From assembly GCF_000315625.1 (NCBI RefSeq), contig NW_005434537.1:1-64000 (forward strand): a DNA stretch of 64,000 nucleotides, written 5' to 3'. The stretch comes from Guillardia theta CCMP2712 (lineage: Eukaryota > Cryptophyceae > Pyrenomonadales > Geminigeraceae). The notes below the pieces were generated by a model. The model searched no databases, was not told where the DNA came from, and was given only the letters and a program-made list of their open reading frames with translations. The position numbers were made by a program, and so were the translations under genes. The number at the start of each line of letters is the position of its first letter. Positions within the stretch are counted from its first letter, which is position 1. This document shows, piece after piece, positions 17,841 through 25,973 of this stretch.

Positions 17841-19079
17841 ATGTCGCTCTTCAGCCTGATCGTGAAGAGCATCGTCTTCGCAAGCTGCACACTCGTCTCG
17901 CTCTACTCCACCAACGAGAGGCACATCACGCTGGACCAGCAGGTCACCAACTCGAGCGTCTGCGTGCTGCTGGGCTGCACCTATTTCCTGGCCATCAAGG
18001 TCGTCTCCCTCGTCATCGCCAGGATGACCAACCGCGACCGCGACCCCAACTACAACGAGGTGGAGCCGGCCGAGGACCGCGAGCTGGAAGAGGCGATCCG
18101 CGACCTCGAGCGTCAGGAGAACGAAGAGACGGACCAGAACGAGGAGGAGACGAGAAGGAAGCACCAGGAGACCATGCGCAAGGCCCAGGAGTTCACGCTC
18201 GACCTCGACGGCACAAGGGACAACGAGAGCACGGCGCGCTCCTTCCGCTCGTCCGTGGCACTTCCGCTCCGTGCCAAGAAGGAAGAGACCGTCACCGAGT
18301 TCCAGGAGATCATGGAGGTCTACCGCGTCGTCTACTTCATCGGGCTGAGCATCTTCGTCGCCTCATACACCGTGGACATGACCAACGGGCTCTCGGGCAT
18401 GTCGCTCATCACAGGCATCATCATCACGCAGGTCCCGGAGACGATATCCTTCATGCGGCACCGGAACCCCGAGCCCCACGTCGCCGTCAACCGCTGCTTC
18501 AGCCTCTTCTCCTTCATCTGCGTCGTCGCCGCCATCCTCGCCTTCGCCCTCAACGCCTGTGCCAACCACACCGCCCCGGATGACCTCGTCCTCTGCACCC
18601 GCATCGAGAACCCGAGGGTCGACGTCCTCTTCGGCATTGCCCTGCCCCTGGGCGCCACCCTCCCGGTCATCCAGGCGCAGCACACTCGCATGAACCGCGT
18701 GACGCTCTACAAGGCCGCCCCCTTCGCCTGCTGCATCGCCTGGGTCGTCTGGATGTTCGTTGGGGCGGACAAGATCAACAACATCACAGGAAACAGCCCC
18801 CGCGACATCATCCTCTTCCTCCTCAACCCGTTCGTCAAGGGATGCGCCGTCATCACCCTCCTCTCCGGATGCATGCAGAACAGGCGCATCGAGACCGCCA
18901 CCCTCCTCGTCTTCATCCTCTTCTGCAAGGAGGTCCACCAGCACAGCCAGGACAGTGAGATGATGAAGTCGCTCGTCGTCGGGCTCGCATTCAGCTCCAT
19001 CTCCCTCGCCGTCTGCATCATGAAGCACGTCCCCCTCGTCTCCGAGTCCCTCACCAGGATGGCGGCGTACAGGGTGTAG
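17841..19079 (+). CDS. Polytopic membrane protein with charged loop, 412 aa
   Basis: Two N-terminal hydrophobic segments are followed by a long, highly charged Glu/Arg-rich helical region (about residues 55-125, for example EEAIRDLERQENEE). At least seven further membrane segments follow (such as CFSLFSFICVVAAILAFAL and FACCIAWVVWMFVG). Two N-glycosylation-type sequons (ANHT, INNITGN) lie in putative lumenal loops. It looks like a paralog or functional counterpart of the 5696 gene. Envelope or membrane-remodelling function is inferred. Confidence 0.8.
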   Translation: MSLFSLIVKSIVFASCTLVSLYSTNERHITLDQQVTNSSVCVLLGCTYFLAIKVVSLVIARMTNRDRDPNYNEVEPAEDRELEEAIRDLERQENEETDQNEEETRRKHQETMRKAQEFTLDLDGTRDNESTARSFRSSVALPLRAKKEETVTEFQEIMEVYRVVYFIGLSIFVASYTVDMTNGLSGMSLITGIIITQVPETISFMRHRNPEPHVAVNRCFSLFSFICVVAAILAFALNACANHTAPDDLVLCTRIENPRVDVLFGIALPLGATLPVIQAQHTRMNRVTLYKAAPFACCIAWVVWMFVGADKINNITGNSPRDIILFLLNPFVKGCAVITLLSGCMQNRRIETATLLVFILFCKEVHQHSQDSEMMKSLVVGLAFSSISLAVCIMKHVPLVSESLTRMAAYRV

Positions 19080-19121
19080 GCAGGGTACACACGTCTTTTA
19101 CTCGTAATAAAAAGAACGACA

Positions 19122-19571
19122 TTACTCAAACCCATACATGTTGTCCAACAAGACACTTGGAACGGGAGGGATTTCGACAATATCCGAGACCCACTCTACA
19201 CTATACAAAGTGTTTTCGGAAGATTCCGGTGCCTGGTCATTCATCGGAGTAGCTTCAGCGTGATTCTTTGAACGTTTTCCTGCATATACCCGAACGATAC
19301 ATTTCCGCTTCCTGAGATCCAACATCGTTTTTTTGAACTCTTGACGGTTGTTCTGGAGTTGATCAAAGCAGTGCGTCAACATTTCATTCTTCACAAGGCG
19401 GCTTTTCCGAAGTAGAACATACTCATTATAGTTCACGTGAATAATCCCAGGTCCAGGGGACGGGGCGTGTCCCTTGCCATGACATTTAAACTCCACACCT
19501 AGGATATTCATAAATCGACGTCTGCCTGAGTTGTAGACCTTTTTGTTGATGTAATCAATACAATATGACAT
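19122..19571 (-). CDS. Small basic protein, 149 aa, unknown
   Basis: The start MSYCIDYINKKVYNSGRRR at 19571 lies 38 nt from the TATTTAA box; in-frame ATGs at 19595 and 19583 are only 14 and 26 nt away. Residues 1-70 look globular, with a strand-rich KCHGKGHAP segment. A Lys/Arg-rich helical segment (RKSRLVKNEM, KKTMLDLRKRKCIVR) and an acidic tail follow. The gene is AT-rich and faces the 17841 gene tail to tail. No family recognised. Confidence 0.65.
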   Translation of the reverse strand: MSYCIDYINKKVYNSGRRRFMNILGVEFKCHGKGHAPSPGPGIIHVNYNEYVLLRKSRLVKNEMLTHCFDQLQNNRQEFKKTMLDLRKRKCIVRVYAGKRSKNHAEATPMNDQAPESSENTLYSVEWVSDIVEIPPVPSVLLDNMYGFE

Positions 19572-19602
19572 GACTGCATACATGTGCCGAGACATAAATA
19601 TC

Positions 19603-19609
19603 TTAAATA
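19603..19609 (-). promoter_or_regulatory. TATTTAA box for the 19571 start
   Basis: TATTTAAG on the minus strand, 38 nt upstream of the chosen ATG. Confidence 0.6.
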
Positions 19610-19682
19610 TATTCATACTACCTGAAAAAGTTGTAACGATGAAAGATTTTTGTTCTAAACATAAACACACAAACACAACACT

Positions 19683-20417
19683 TTATTCGAACTTACAAAC
19701 TCTACCAAAGAATCGATCTATTGTGGCATTGCCCTTTGGCGGCTCGGCAACAACCTTCTTCACCGTCTTCCTGGGTGCTGCCACAAGCCTCCTGGCGTGC
19801 GCCTCCCTTTCCTTGTCCAGTACTTTCCGCATGCTCTCCCCGTTGTCCCTTAGCCGCTTCTTCCTCTCTGCCTCTTCCATCTCCCTGACGAAGGAGAACG
19901 CGGGCGAGACGGGCCGCGGCAGGGGTGCGCAGACGGGGGTCTTGCCCGCCCTCACGATGCCGGCAGTAAACCTGGGGGCAACATGCGATTCTTCTTGCAT
20001 CTCTCCCTTTTTCCTCCGCGAGGGAGGCGGCCGCTTCTCCCTGCAGGGCGACATTGCCCGGAGTCGCTCCTGGACCTCCTCCGCAGTAAGCTCCGGTGCC
20101 TCCGATCGACTTGCACCCAACCCAAAGTCGAGCGGATACTGCCTCCCCAGTGCTTCCCTCCGTTCCCGGCTTTTACCCAGCATGCGGTGCAGCTCGCGCA
20201 TGGCTCTGCTGCTTTCGTCGTCTTCGTCCTCCGCGGAAGCCTCCCCTGCATCCTCCTCTTCAGAGCTGCTGTCATGTTTCAATTCTCTGTATACCCCCAG
20301 GTCCACACTCCCACACTCGCCATCATCATCAATGAACCGCCTGTCCTCCGAATCCTCGCTCTCACACCCCTCGCTCTCGTCGTCCTCTTCCGGCTCGCTC
20401 TCCAGGTAGTGGGACAT
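19683..20417 (-). CDS. Acidic/basic disordered protein with C-terminal PIP-box-like motif, 244 aa
   Basis: The start MSHYLESEPEEDDE at 20417 was preferred over the upstream in-frame ATG at 20450. The first 75 residues are extremely acidic with Ser-Glu clusters (SSSEEEDAGEASAEDEDDE), resembling CK2 sites. The C-terminal 60 residues are basic and helical. The protein ends with NATIDRFFGRVCKFE. The spacing I-x-x-F-F, with Asn in place of Gln, matches a PCNA-interacting peptide, and PIP boxes often sit at termini. No PCNA gene is seen in the core, so the partner would be host PCNA or a missing viral clamp. Role in replication is inferred. Confidence 0.7.
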   Translation of the reverse strand: MSHYLESEPEEDDESEGCESEDSEDRRFIDDDGECGSVDLGVYRELKHDSSSEEEDAGEASAEDEDDESSRAMRELHRMLGKSRERREALGRQYPLDFGLGASRSEAPELTAEEVQERLRAMSPCREKRPPPSRRKKGEMQEESHVAPRFTAGIVRAGKTPVCAPLPRPVSPAFSFVREMEEAERKKRLRDNGESMRKVLDKEREAHARRLVAAPRKTVKKVVAEPPKGNATIDRFFGRVCKFE

Positions 20418-20454
20418 GGCTCTCGTCGGGCGGACGGGCCGGTCTGGCAAAAAA

Positions 20455-20532
20455 GGCGGGTCGGTAAAAAAAAGCGGGAAATTAAAAAAAAACTACCCAT
20501 GAACTCTGGCCCCGGAAATAGTTTTTTTTTGG
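20455..20532. promoter_or_regulatory. A/T homopolymer tracts between divergent genes
   Basis: Runs of 6-9 A or T (AAAAAAGGCGGG, TAAAAAAAAGCGGG, AAAAAAAAACTACCC, GTTTTTTTTTGGGG) separate the 19683 (minus) and 20624 (plus) genes. There is no TATA box on either side. Confidence 0.4.
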
Positions 20533-20623
20533 GGAGGGGCCGTATTTCTTAGTTCGTGGAATTCTGCCCCTCACTTTGTCCACATTCTACGCTCCCCTCC
20601 CACGCTCCCGCTTCCCTCCCGCG

Positions 20624-21355
20624 ATGGACATCAACGATCTCCTAAACAAGCCGGTGACGATGAAGCTCACCAAGGATCACATCTTCACGATCAAGTCGTC
20701 TACCTTCCCCGACCTTCTCCCCGACATCTTCTTCCGGAAGGCGATCGAGGACGGCTCCTTTGCGTTGCTCCGCGAGAAGCAGCTCTTCATCAGCGACGAG
20801 GGCTGCAGCATCCCCGTGGTCACCGTCAACGGCATAGAGTTTCATATCATAGAGTTTCACATCTTCGTCAAGGAGGACAAAGGCACCGAGCCCGAACCAC
20901 GAGAGTTCGAGGACAAGATTGCAAGCCTCGTCATATCCGCCATGCAGCAGCGCTGGGCGATGAAGGGCACGAGACGGCAGTCGGCGCTGGATACCCAAAG
21001 GGCGCTCAGGATCATGAGCAACATCTTCAACTCCCTATGCATCGACACCCCGCTGCAGTGCAAGATCGACAACCTCGCGAGGAGGAGGAGGATGATAACC
21101 TCCCATACCGATAAGACGCTACTCACGCAGGATGGGAAGTACTACATGCGTTTCGTCGGGTCCAATGAGCGCGTCCTAGGCATCAAACTCAGGAGCCTGC
21201 GGGATGCCAAGAGGCGGTCGGAGGAGAAGCGCATCGCCAGGAGGCAGGGCGTGGAGATGCCGAAGAGGACGAAGCCCCTGCCACCCGTTAAACAGGAGTC
21301 ACCAAAGCTGATGCAAGCGCCGGATACTTGGTTTCCAGTTGTGTGGAATTTATAA
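20624..21355 (+). CDS. Unknown basic protein, 243 aa
   Basis: The start MDINDLLNKPVTMKL is likely; an in-frame ATG at 20576 lies upstream. An N-terminal alpha/beta domain (about 1-90) contains a short internal duplication (IEFHIIEFHIF, from a repeated ATAGAGTTTCA in the DNA). A helical middle and a strongly basic C-terminal region (LRDAKRRSEEKRIARR, PKRTKPLPP) follow. Nucleic-acid binding is plausible from charge alone. It is divergent from the PIP-box gene and shares its promoter region. Confidence 0.7.
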   Translation: MDINDLLNKPVTMKLTKDHIFTIKSSTFPDLLPDIFFRKAIEDGSFALLREKQLFISDEGCSIPVVTVNGIEFHIIEFHIFVKEDKGTEPEPREFEDKIASLVISAMQQRWAMKGTRRQSALDTQRALRIMSNIFNSLCIDTPLQCKIDNLARRRRMITSHTDKTLLTQDGKYYMRFVGSNERVLGIKLRSLRDAKRRSEEKRIARRQGVEMPKRTKPLPPVKQESPKLMQAPDTWFPVVWNL

Positions 21356-21368
21356 AAACATGGTCTAA

Positions 21369-21375
21369 TATTTAA
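21369..21375 (+). promoter_or_regulatory. TATTTAA box for the 21408 gene
   Basis: TATTTAAG, 39 nt upstream of the ATG. Confidence 0.7.
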
Positions 21376-21407
21376 GACCGAACACAAACAATCTCATCAA
21401 CTACAAC

Positions 21408-22040
21408 ATGTTCTCCAAAGTCATATATGATATGCAGAATACCACACAAGAACCTTCGAGCAAACGTTTGAAGGTCGCATCCTCACCGCCAGAGGTCAAG
21501 CTCGCCTGCAAAGGTGACGGTAGAGGCATGCACATCATGACATTCTGCAACGAAACGTTCTACGCCTTCGCAGCCGCAAAGCTCGCCGAGATGGGCGAAA
21601 AACTTGCCCAGGCCAAGGCTGCAATGGACGCTGATCCAGAAAGTAATCATAAGTACGTCTACAAACACATGGACTCCGCTGTCGACAAGCTCAAAGAAGC
21701 AGTCGAGAAGGCAAAGCTTGCAGACACAATCATCACACCTTCCGCGAGCGAGGGAATCCAGAGCCATCTATGGGAGCGGGTGAACCCATACAAATGGAGG
21801 TGTTATTACTCGCATGCCCCCATCTTCACATGCAACCACTTCAGCTTCGTGGTTGACGTCTACCACGACAGACAGCTTACGATGCAGCATGCGGATGCAG
21901 TCCATTACATTCGACCCTACACACAACGCGATAATCAGCACGACCATATCAGCTCTGATGAACTGCTCAAGCTGATAATCGAGAAGAGCATTTCACACGA
22001 GGTCGTAGATGTGGATGTGTGGTACAATAAGCAGACCTAG
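21408..22040 (+). CDS. Unknown helical protein, 210 aa
   Basis: The start is MFSKVIYDMQN. A basic patch SSKRLKVAS near residue 20 could be a nuclear signal. Residues 50-105 are an Ala/Lys/Glu helix (AAAKLAEMGEKLAQAKAAM, VDKLKEAVEKAKLAD). The C-terminal 80 residues look globular. The last codons (VWYNKQT) lie in the first of three 26 bp tandem repeats that continue past the stop. No family recognised. Confidence 0.7.
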   Translation: MFSKVIYDMQNTTQEPSSKRLKVASSPPEVKLACKGDGRGMHIMTFCNETFYAFAAAKLAEMGEKLAQAKAAMDADPESNHKYVYKHMDSAVDKLKEAVEKAKLADTIITPSASEGIQSHLWERVNPYKWRCYYSHAPIFTCNHFSFVVDVYHDRQLTMQHADAVHYIRPYTQRDNQHDHISSDELLKLIIEKSISHEVVDVDVWYNKQT

Positions 22041-22084
22041 ATGTGTGGTACAATTAGTATACCTAAATGTGTGGTACGATAAGT
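22014..22084 (+). repeat. Three tandem 26 bp repeats across the stop codon of the 21408 gene
   Basis: The unit ATGTGTGGTACAATAAGCAG and variants occurs three times in a row. The first copy encodes the final residues, and the next two lie in the 3' UTR just before the AATAAA. Confidence 0.8.
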
Positions 22085-22090
22085 AATAAA
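22085..22090 (+). terminator. Poly(A) signal AATAAA for the 21408 gene
   Basis: AATAAA, 45 nt after the stop. Confidence 0.5.
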
Positions 22091-22185
22091 ACTCTGTGCT
22101 CACTATATCACCAAGCTCACATTGGATACACTCAAGATTAGACGATTGCATCACTTGACGATGCTTATTTCGGCACGCGGCTGCA

Positions 22186-22191
22186 TATAAA
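22186..22191 (+). promoter_or_regulatory. TATA box for the 22231 gene
   Basis: TATAAA, 45 nt upstream of the ATG at 22231. Confidence 0.5.
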
Positions 22192-22230
22192 CACGTGCGT
22201 CCACCCTTCAAAAAAAAAAAACCTTTTTTT

Positions 22231-22566
22231 ATGGAGGGGGAGGGGGGTTCTATTTCAAGGATCCTGGGCCTCGCCACCTTCAATCTAGCCAACGACGGCG
22301 TGGCGTTGATCTTCTGGGTAACGGGATGGAAGCTTTTCACTATAGCGTTCGAGGGTGTGACGACGGGAGGGTACGTTGCGATCTTCCTCTCGGTGGTCCT
22401 GTATCGCCTGGTGGTGTACCTCTACCGGAACCACGTCCTGACGCAGAGTCCGTTCCCTGCACAACAACAGAATATCCATGCAGTCCATCACGCGACGCAC
22501 CAAGTGACTCCCTTCGACGAATTCTCCATGAGGAGGCTGGAATGGAGACCGATCTTGCAGAGGTAA
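22231..22566 (+). CDS. Small membrane protein, 111 aa
   Basis: The start MEGEGGSISRILGL follows a poly-A/poly-T stretch; an in-frame ATG at 22195 would add 12 basic residues. Two hydrophobic segments (about 14-36 and 42-62, including VALIFWVTGWKLFTIAF and VAIFLSVVLYRLVVYLY) are followed by a hydrophilic His/Gln-rich tail. It overlaps the next gene by 25 nt. Family unknown; a small envelope protein is likely. Confidence 0.65.
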   Translation: MEGEGGSISRILGLATFNLANDGVALIFWVTGWKLFTIAFEGVTTGGYVAIFLSVVLYRLVVYLYRNHVLTQSPFPAQQQNIHAVHHATHQVTPFDEFSMRRLEWRPILQR

Positions 22567-22910
22567 CAGCACAGGGCCTGGCCCTTCACATCAGCATGGC
22601 GGAGGACTTCCTCACTGAGTTCCTCCGACTGAGGGCGATGCCCATCACCATCGGCTGCGCCGCCAACATCGCCAACACGATCGACGCCTTCATGTACCAC
22701 ATCGAGATGGCCAAGGCTGTGCTCACAGACCTCACCTACGCGCGCGGCACTGCCCCAATGAAGGCCATCGTCGCGCGGTACGAAACTATTTTGTACAACC
22801 TTGAAAAGGAGATGCGGGAGCAGAGGCTGGATTACTTCCAGGAGATCTGCGATAGGAGGGAGGAAAAAGAGAGAGAAGGAGAGATAAGGAGAGACGGAGA
22901 GACAAACTGA
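22542..22910 (+). CDS. Small helical protein, 122 aa
   Basis: The start METDLAEVTAQGLAL lies inside the end of the 22231 gene in another frame. The product is almost all helix (AEDFLTEFLRLRA, NLEKEMREQRLDYFQEI) and ends in a Glu/Arg-rich tail. Coding is supported by length and composition beyond the overlap. No family recognised. Confidence 0.6.
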   Translation: METDLAEVTAQGLALHISMAEDFLTEFLRLRAMPITIGCAANIANTIDAFMYHIEMAKAVLTDLTYARGTAPMKAIVARYETILYNLEKEMREQRLDYFQEICDRREEKEREGEIRRDGETN

Positions 22911-22917
22911 ACCGTGA

Positions 22918-22923
22918 TTTATT
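22918..22923 (-). terminator. Poly(A) signal AATAAA for the 22966 gene
   Basis: AATAAA on the minus strand, 43 nt past the stop. Confidence 0.4.
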
Positions 22924-22965
22924 GTGAATACAGTCAGGTCACACTACCCTATTACTCCAGCCACC

Positions 22966-23346
22966 CTAGTACATCAGTCCGGTGCTGTTCAGGGCCGCGT
23001 CCAGCTCCACGATCTCCTCTGCCAGGATCGTGGCCTCCTCCCGGATCTTTCCGAGATCATGAACGAATTCACGGAGGAGATTTTCGATGACGTAGAGCTC
23101 GTGGAAGTCGGCCTTGTGAATCAGGGGGAGACGATCCATGCAGTGCCTCTCGGTCGTCTCTCTGAGCATGTTGTTCAGCTGAACGATCCTCAAGTTGTTC
23201 GCATTGATGTGCTTGCGCATCTCAATGCGGTAGCAGACATGCTTGACCATGGAGGACAGGGGCTCGTTATAGAGCTTACTGAACTGAAAGATAGTCAGCT
23301 TTTGGTGGGGCTGGTGTGCCTCGACGTTGTTAGTGATGGTAAACAT
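22966..23346 (-). CDS. Small helical protein, 126 aa
   Basis: The start MFTITNNVEAHQP at 23346 is 43 nt from the TATTTAA box at 23383-23389. The in-frame ATG at 23382 directly abuts the box and cannot be in the transcript. The protein is helical with heptad-like leucines (LRIVQLNNMLRE, VIENLLREFVHDLGKI). It is one of a set of small MF-starting genes with TATTTAA promoters. Function unknown. Confidence 0.65.
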   Translation of the reverse strand: MFTITNNVEAHQPHQKLTIFQFSKLYNEPLSSMVKHVCYRIEMRKHINANNLRIVQLNNMLRETTERHCMDRLPLIHKADFHELYVIENLLREFVHDLGKIREEATILAEEIVELDAALNSTGLMY

Positions 23347-23382
23347 ATCCGTTTCAAGATGGCACTGCAATCTGCAATCCAT

Positions 23383-23389
23383 TTAAATA
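23383..23389 (-). promoter_or_regulatory. TATTTAA box for the 23346 start
   Basis: TATTTAAA on the minus strand. It abuts an upstream in-frame ATG and so decides the start in favour of 23346. Confidence 0.65.
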
Positions 23390-23390
23390 C

Positions 23391-23888
23391 TCACAAACCG
23401 AACGCCACGCCCCAGTCCTTGAGGATCTCCGCGCTGGAGGGCACGGGGAAGGCATTGGACTGATTTGAATGCGGGGCATCCCTGCCGTAGATCTTGCATC
23501 CCTGCCTGGCGCCCTTCCTGACGATGCTCACCTCGAGGACCTTCTTCTTCCCCGCGCGGAGGCGCTCGCCCTCCCCCCTGCCCGACTGGTTGATATCCAC
23601 GACGTACCCAAGCGACAGCTCGCTGGCGGTCCTGTCCCGCACCCACTCCTGCGCGATGGCGCCCTCCACCTCGTCCGGGCTGAGCTCCATGACGCAGTTC
23701 AGGCGCCCCTCCCGGTCCTTGAAGGCGGAGACGACGCTCCCGATGCCCACCCCCTTGTGCTCGATCTTGACCGGCAGGCCGACCATCTCCCGCCCTGCGA
23801 TGATCTCGTCGATCTCGCTATCCTTGAGGTGCAGCCCGTTGTAGCCCTCACCCTCCCCCGTCGGGTTGGCGATGCCGCAGATGAGCAT
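23391..23888 (-). CDS. Prohead/assemblin-type maturation protease, 165 aa
   Basis: A serine protease of the HK97/herpesvirus capsid maturation type, expected to cut scaffold and capsid proteins during assembly. Visible signatures are GLPVKIEHKGVGIG with the candidate catalytic His44, then ASELSLGYVVD with the candidate nucleophile Ser92, then VLEVSIVRKGARQGCKI, the strand conserved in this family. The length of 165 residues matches a protease domain alone. No scaffold extension is fused, so a separate scaffold would be needed. The start MLICGIANPTGEG is 33 nt after an ATAAAA box. It pairs functionally with the MCP at 6833. Confidence 0.85.
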   Translation of the reverse strand: MLICGIANPTGEGEGYNGLHLKDSEIDEIIAGREMVGLPVKIEHKGVGIGSVVSAFKDREGRLNCVMELSPDEVEGAIAQEWVRDRTASELSLGYVVDINQSGRGEGERLRAGKKKVLEVSIVRKGARQGCKIYGRDAPHSNQSNAFPVPSSAEILKDWGVAFGL

Positions 23889-23915
23889 TTTGGAACGGGT
23901 AAGAACAACGATCGC

Positions 23916-23921
23916 TTTTAT
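23916..23921 (-). promoter_or_regulatory. TATA-like box for the protease gene
   Basis: ATAAAA on the minus strand, 33 nt upstream of the ATG at 23888. Confidence 0.5.
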
Positions 23922-24005
23922 GCATCCCGGGAGTCATACGGAGCAACAAATGCACAACAAAAAAACCGAGTGCATCCGTGGAGCGAGAGGGGGCATGGAG
24001 TAGCG

Positions 24006-24012
24006 TATTTAA
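24006..24012 (+). promoter_or_regulatory. TATTTAA box without a long downstream gene
   Basis: TATTTAAG on the plus strand in the 242 bp gap between the 23391 and 24131 genes. The only reading frame downstream is the 18-codon one at 24038. Confidence 0.55.
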
Positions 24013-24037
24013 GGCCCCGGGAGGTTGACGTCCCGAG

Positions 24038-24094
24038 ATGAAGGTGAAGGTTGCGGTAACAAGAACGGGAAGTATTGTTCGTGTTTGTACTTAG
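24038..24094 (+). CDS. Possible 18-residue peptide or non-coding transcript
   Basis: An ATG 32 nt after a TATTTAAG box opens an 18-codon basic frame (MKVKVAVTRTGSIVRVCT). Box spacing matches the true genes, but the product is very short, so a non-coding RNA or a decayed gene is just as likely. Confidence 0.25.
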   Translation: MKVKVAVTRTGSIVRVCT

Positions 24095-24130
24095 CACACA
24101 TTATAATTAGGGATTACGGCTTAATAGCAC

Positions 24131-25360
24131 TTAAAACAGGCAGTGTGGGTTGACGTTCTCCTTGTCTTTAGCAATCGCCTTACTAATCTTGAATCGTTTG
24201 GACCCTTTCTTCTGAATCGATATCGCAGGGGAGCTGGCAAAGCCGGAAGCGTCCACCTGCATGAAGCTCAGGTAGCTGCCCATCTCTGTCGGTGTCACCC
24301 CCGCGTTGCGCAGGTCTACCTCGAGCGACGGATCCTTCCTATCCAAGGGGCAGGTATAGGGGGAGGAATAGACGTTGACCTTGCGCACAGAAGGATCCAT
24401 CACACAGTCCAGGACCCTTAGACTCTGCACCCCCAGGTCCCCAACGTAGGTCTTCAAGGCCGGATAGGCGGAGTACACGGCCTGTCCCTTGGCCCTCACG
24501 AAACCGATGAAAAAGTCCCGAAACCACCCGCAGTCGCTGGAGGTCATCATCACGCTGAGCGCCACACTCACGGACGAGCCTCGCATGCAGCACCTAGCAA
24601 ACACGTACACCTGGTGCCTGAGCCTACCATGCAGGAACTCCACCATGTCGTTGAGCAGCGGGAGGAGCGCGACGTCCGGGGATTCGTTACCCCAGTCCCC
24701 GTGGGCATAGAGCCAAAGGCAGCGGATGTCCTCGCAGTAGACACGGATGGGCGGGGGGCACGGGAACCAGGCGTCCGGTGGGAGCGCGTCGCATAGCCGT
24801 GCGTAGACCCCACGCACCCAAGGCTGACTCTCCAACTTTGCCATCCCAAGGCCCCCGTCGACCATGTCGTCACCCAGGACCTCCAAAAGCCGCACGGGAA
24901 ACTTGGGATGAAGGCCGTGGCACCCGCTCTTCACGCTCTCGACCTCACCCGGAGGCACAAAGTAGGGCACCAGCGAGATCCTCTTCTGTGGCACGAGCGC
25001 GAGGAGCACCATCGTCGCATCCACCCGCTCCGACTCAAGGAAGAGGCGCACACACTCCTCCGGGGAGGTGAGTCGAAGCTTGAAAGGAGCCCCTCCGGTA
25101 GTTCCCGTGGAGCAAGAAGGCACGGTCAAGATCCCGGTAGCACTCCCTTCCAGCGAGGTGGGAGGCGGGCCTCCGCTGTCCAGCACCGTAGGCGTGGAGG
25201 ATGATGAGGATTTGGAGGGCCTGGAGGGCGACGAGCAAGGCGAGCAAGATGCAGGCGAGGCCTTGGAGGAAGGAAACGGCGGGTCGTTGGACGACGTGGA
25301 AGGTTCGGTAGATGTTGAAGATGAAAACATTCTTCGAAGATCTCTGGTTTCTGGGATCAA
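24131..25360 (-). CDS. Unknown protein with Ser/Pro-rich N-terminus and C-terminal KEN motif, about 409 aa
   Basis: The first 80 residues are a Ser/Pro/Thr low-complexity region, then a globular domain of about 270 residues follows. It has a basic tail ending KDKENVNPHCLF, where KENVNP resembles a KEN-box degron. The start is uncertain: ATGs at 25360 and 25330 are in frame, while the TATA-like box (25462-25468) is 100 nt away and an ATG at 25406 is in another frame. A segment with VMDPSVRKVNVYSSPY loosely recalls primase motif III, but the other primase motifs are not convincing. Function unassigned. Confidence 0.65.
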   Translation of the reverse strand: MIPETRDLRRMFSSSTSTEPSTSSNDPPFPSSKASPASCSPCSSPSRPSKSSSSSTPTVLDSGGPPPTSLEGSATGILTVPSCSTGTTGGAPFKLRLTSPEECVRLFLESERVDATMVLLALVPQKRISLVPYFVPPGEVESVKSGCHGLHPKFPVRLLEVLGDDMVDGGLGMAKLESQPWVRGVYARLCDALPPDAWFPCPPPIRVYCEDIRCLWLYAHGDWGNESPDVALLPLLNDMVEFLHGRLRHQVYVFARCCMRGSSVSVALSVMMTSSDCGWFRDFFIGFVRAKGQAVYSAYPALKTYVGDLGVQSLRVLDCVMDPSVRKVNVYSSPYTCPLDRKDPSLEVDLRNAGVTPTEMGSYLSFMQVDASGFASSPAISIQKKGSKRFKISKAIAKDKENVNPHCLF

Positions 25361-25461
25361 AACTTTTCTGCTGTTCCCTTTGCGTGTACAAGACGGTGGG
25401 TCCCATGCAATGGCGGCGGGAGGCGCGTGGGAGGGTGCGGAAATCCGCGGCCCGTCCCGCC

Positions 25462-25468
25462 TTTTATA
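25462..25468 (-). promoter_or_regulatory. TATA box upstream of the 24131-25360 gene
   Basis: TATAAAA on the minus strand. T-rich homopolymer tracts at 25478-25530 lie between it and the divergent 25602 gene. Confidence 0.45.
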
Positions 25469-25557
25469 AGCGGGGGATTTTTTAGTTGTTTTTTTTAGTT
25501 TTTTTTAGTTTTCCTTTTTTATTTTTTTTCTATGAACGCTGCGCTGAAACTGGTTTT

Positions 25558-25564
25558 ATATTTA
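25558..25564 (+). promoter_or_regulatory. TATTTAA box for the 25602 gene
   Basis: TATTTAAG, 44 nt upstream of the ATG. Confidence 0.7.
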
Positions 25565-25601
25565 AGAGTAATATCGATGCAACCTACACCTGAAAACAAT
25601 C

Positions 25602-25913
25602 ATGTTTCAAAACATCATCCTTTCTGCTGAACAACGTACCGAGGCTGTCATTGCACTGGACAAACTCATGGCCAGATGGAGCAATTTGTACGTCACACCG
25701 AGTTCAATTGTGTACGACTCGCAATACAACGAGCTTCCATGCTTTGTCCGGCAAATCATTGAGGAGCGTTTTCCCCTCCCTACCGATGAGAGAGAAGTGC
25801 CAGAAGCTCACCGCCTTTACGTGCTCGAGAACCTTCGTCGCACACTCCGTGGCATCGATTACCTGTATGGAACCCATCAAAGCATCCTCGAGGGTGCTTT
25901 CCAAATGAGCTAG
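25602..25913 (+). CDS. Small protein, 103 aa, unknown
   Basis: The start is MFQNIILSAEQRTEAV. It is predicted mostly helical, with ALDKLMARWSN near the N-terminus and an amphipathic Leu/Arg helix (YVLENLRRTLRGIDYLYG) near the C-terminus. It belongs to the set of compact, AT-leaning genes with TATTTAAG promoters. No domain recognised. Confidence 0.65.
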   Translation: MFQNIILSAEQRTEAVIALDKLMARWSNLYVTPSSIVYDSQYNELPCFVRQIIEERFPLPTDEREVPEAHRLYVLENLRRTLRGIDYLYGTHQSILEGAFQMS

Positions 25914-25973
25914 ACGTTAGCACTTGCACGCGTAGTCAGAATGATTAAAGTTCATTCGTAATTCTTTATTTTT

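Noticed and set aside
24131-25360. Second primase based on VMDPSVRKVNVYSSPY
   Set aside because: No convincing DxD or SGxxGxH motif elsewhere in the protein; the 37407 gene is a far better primase.
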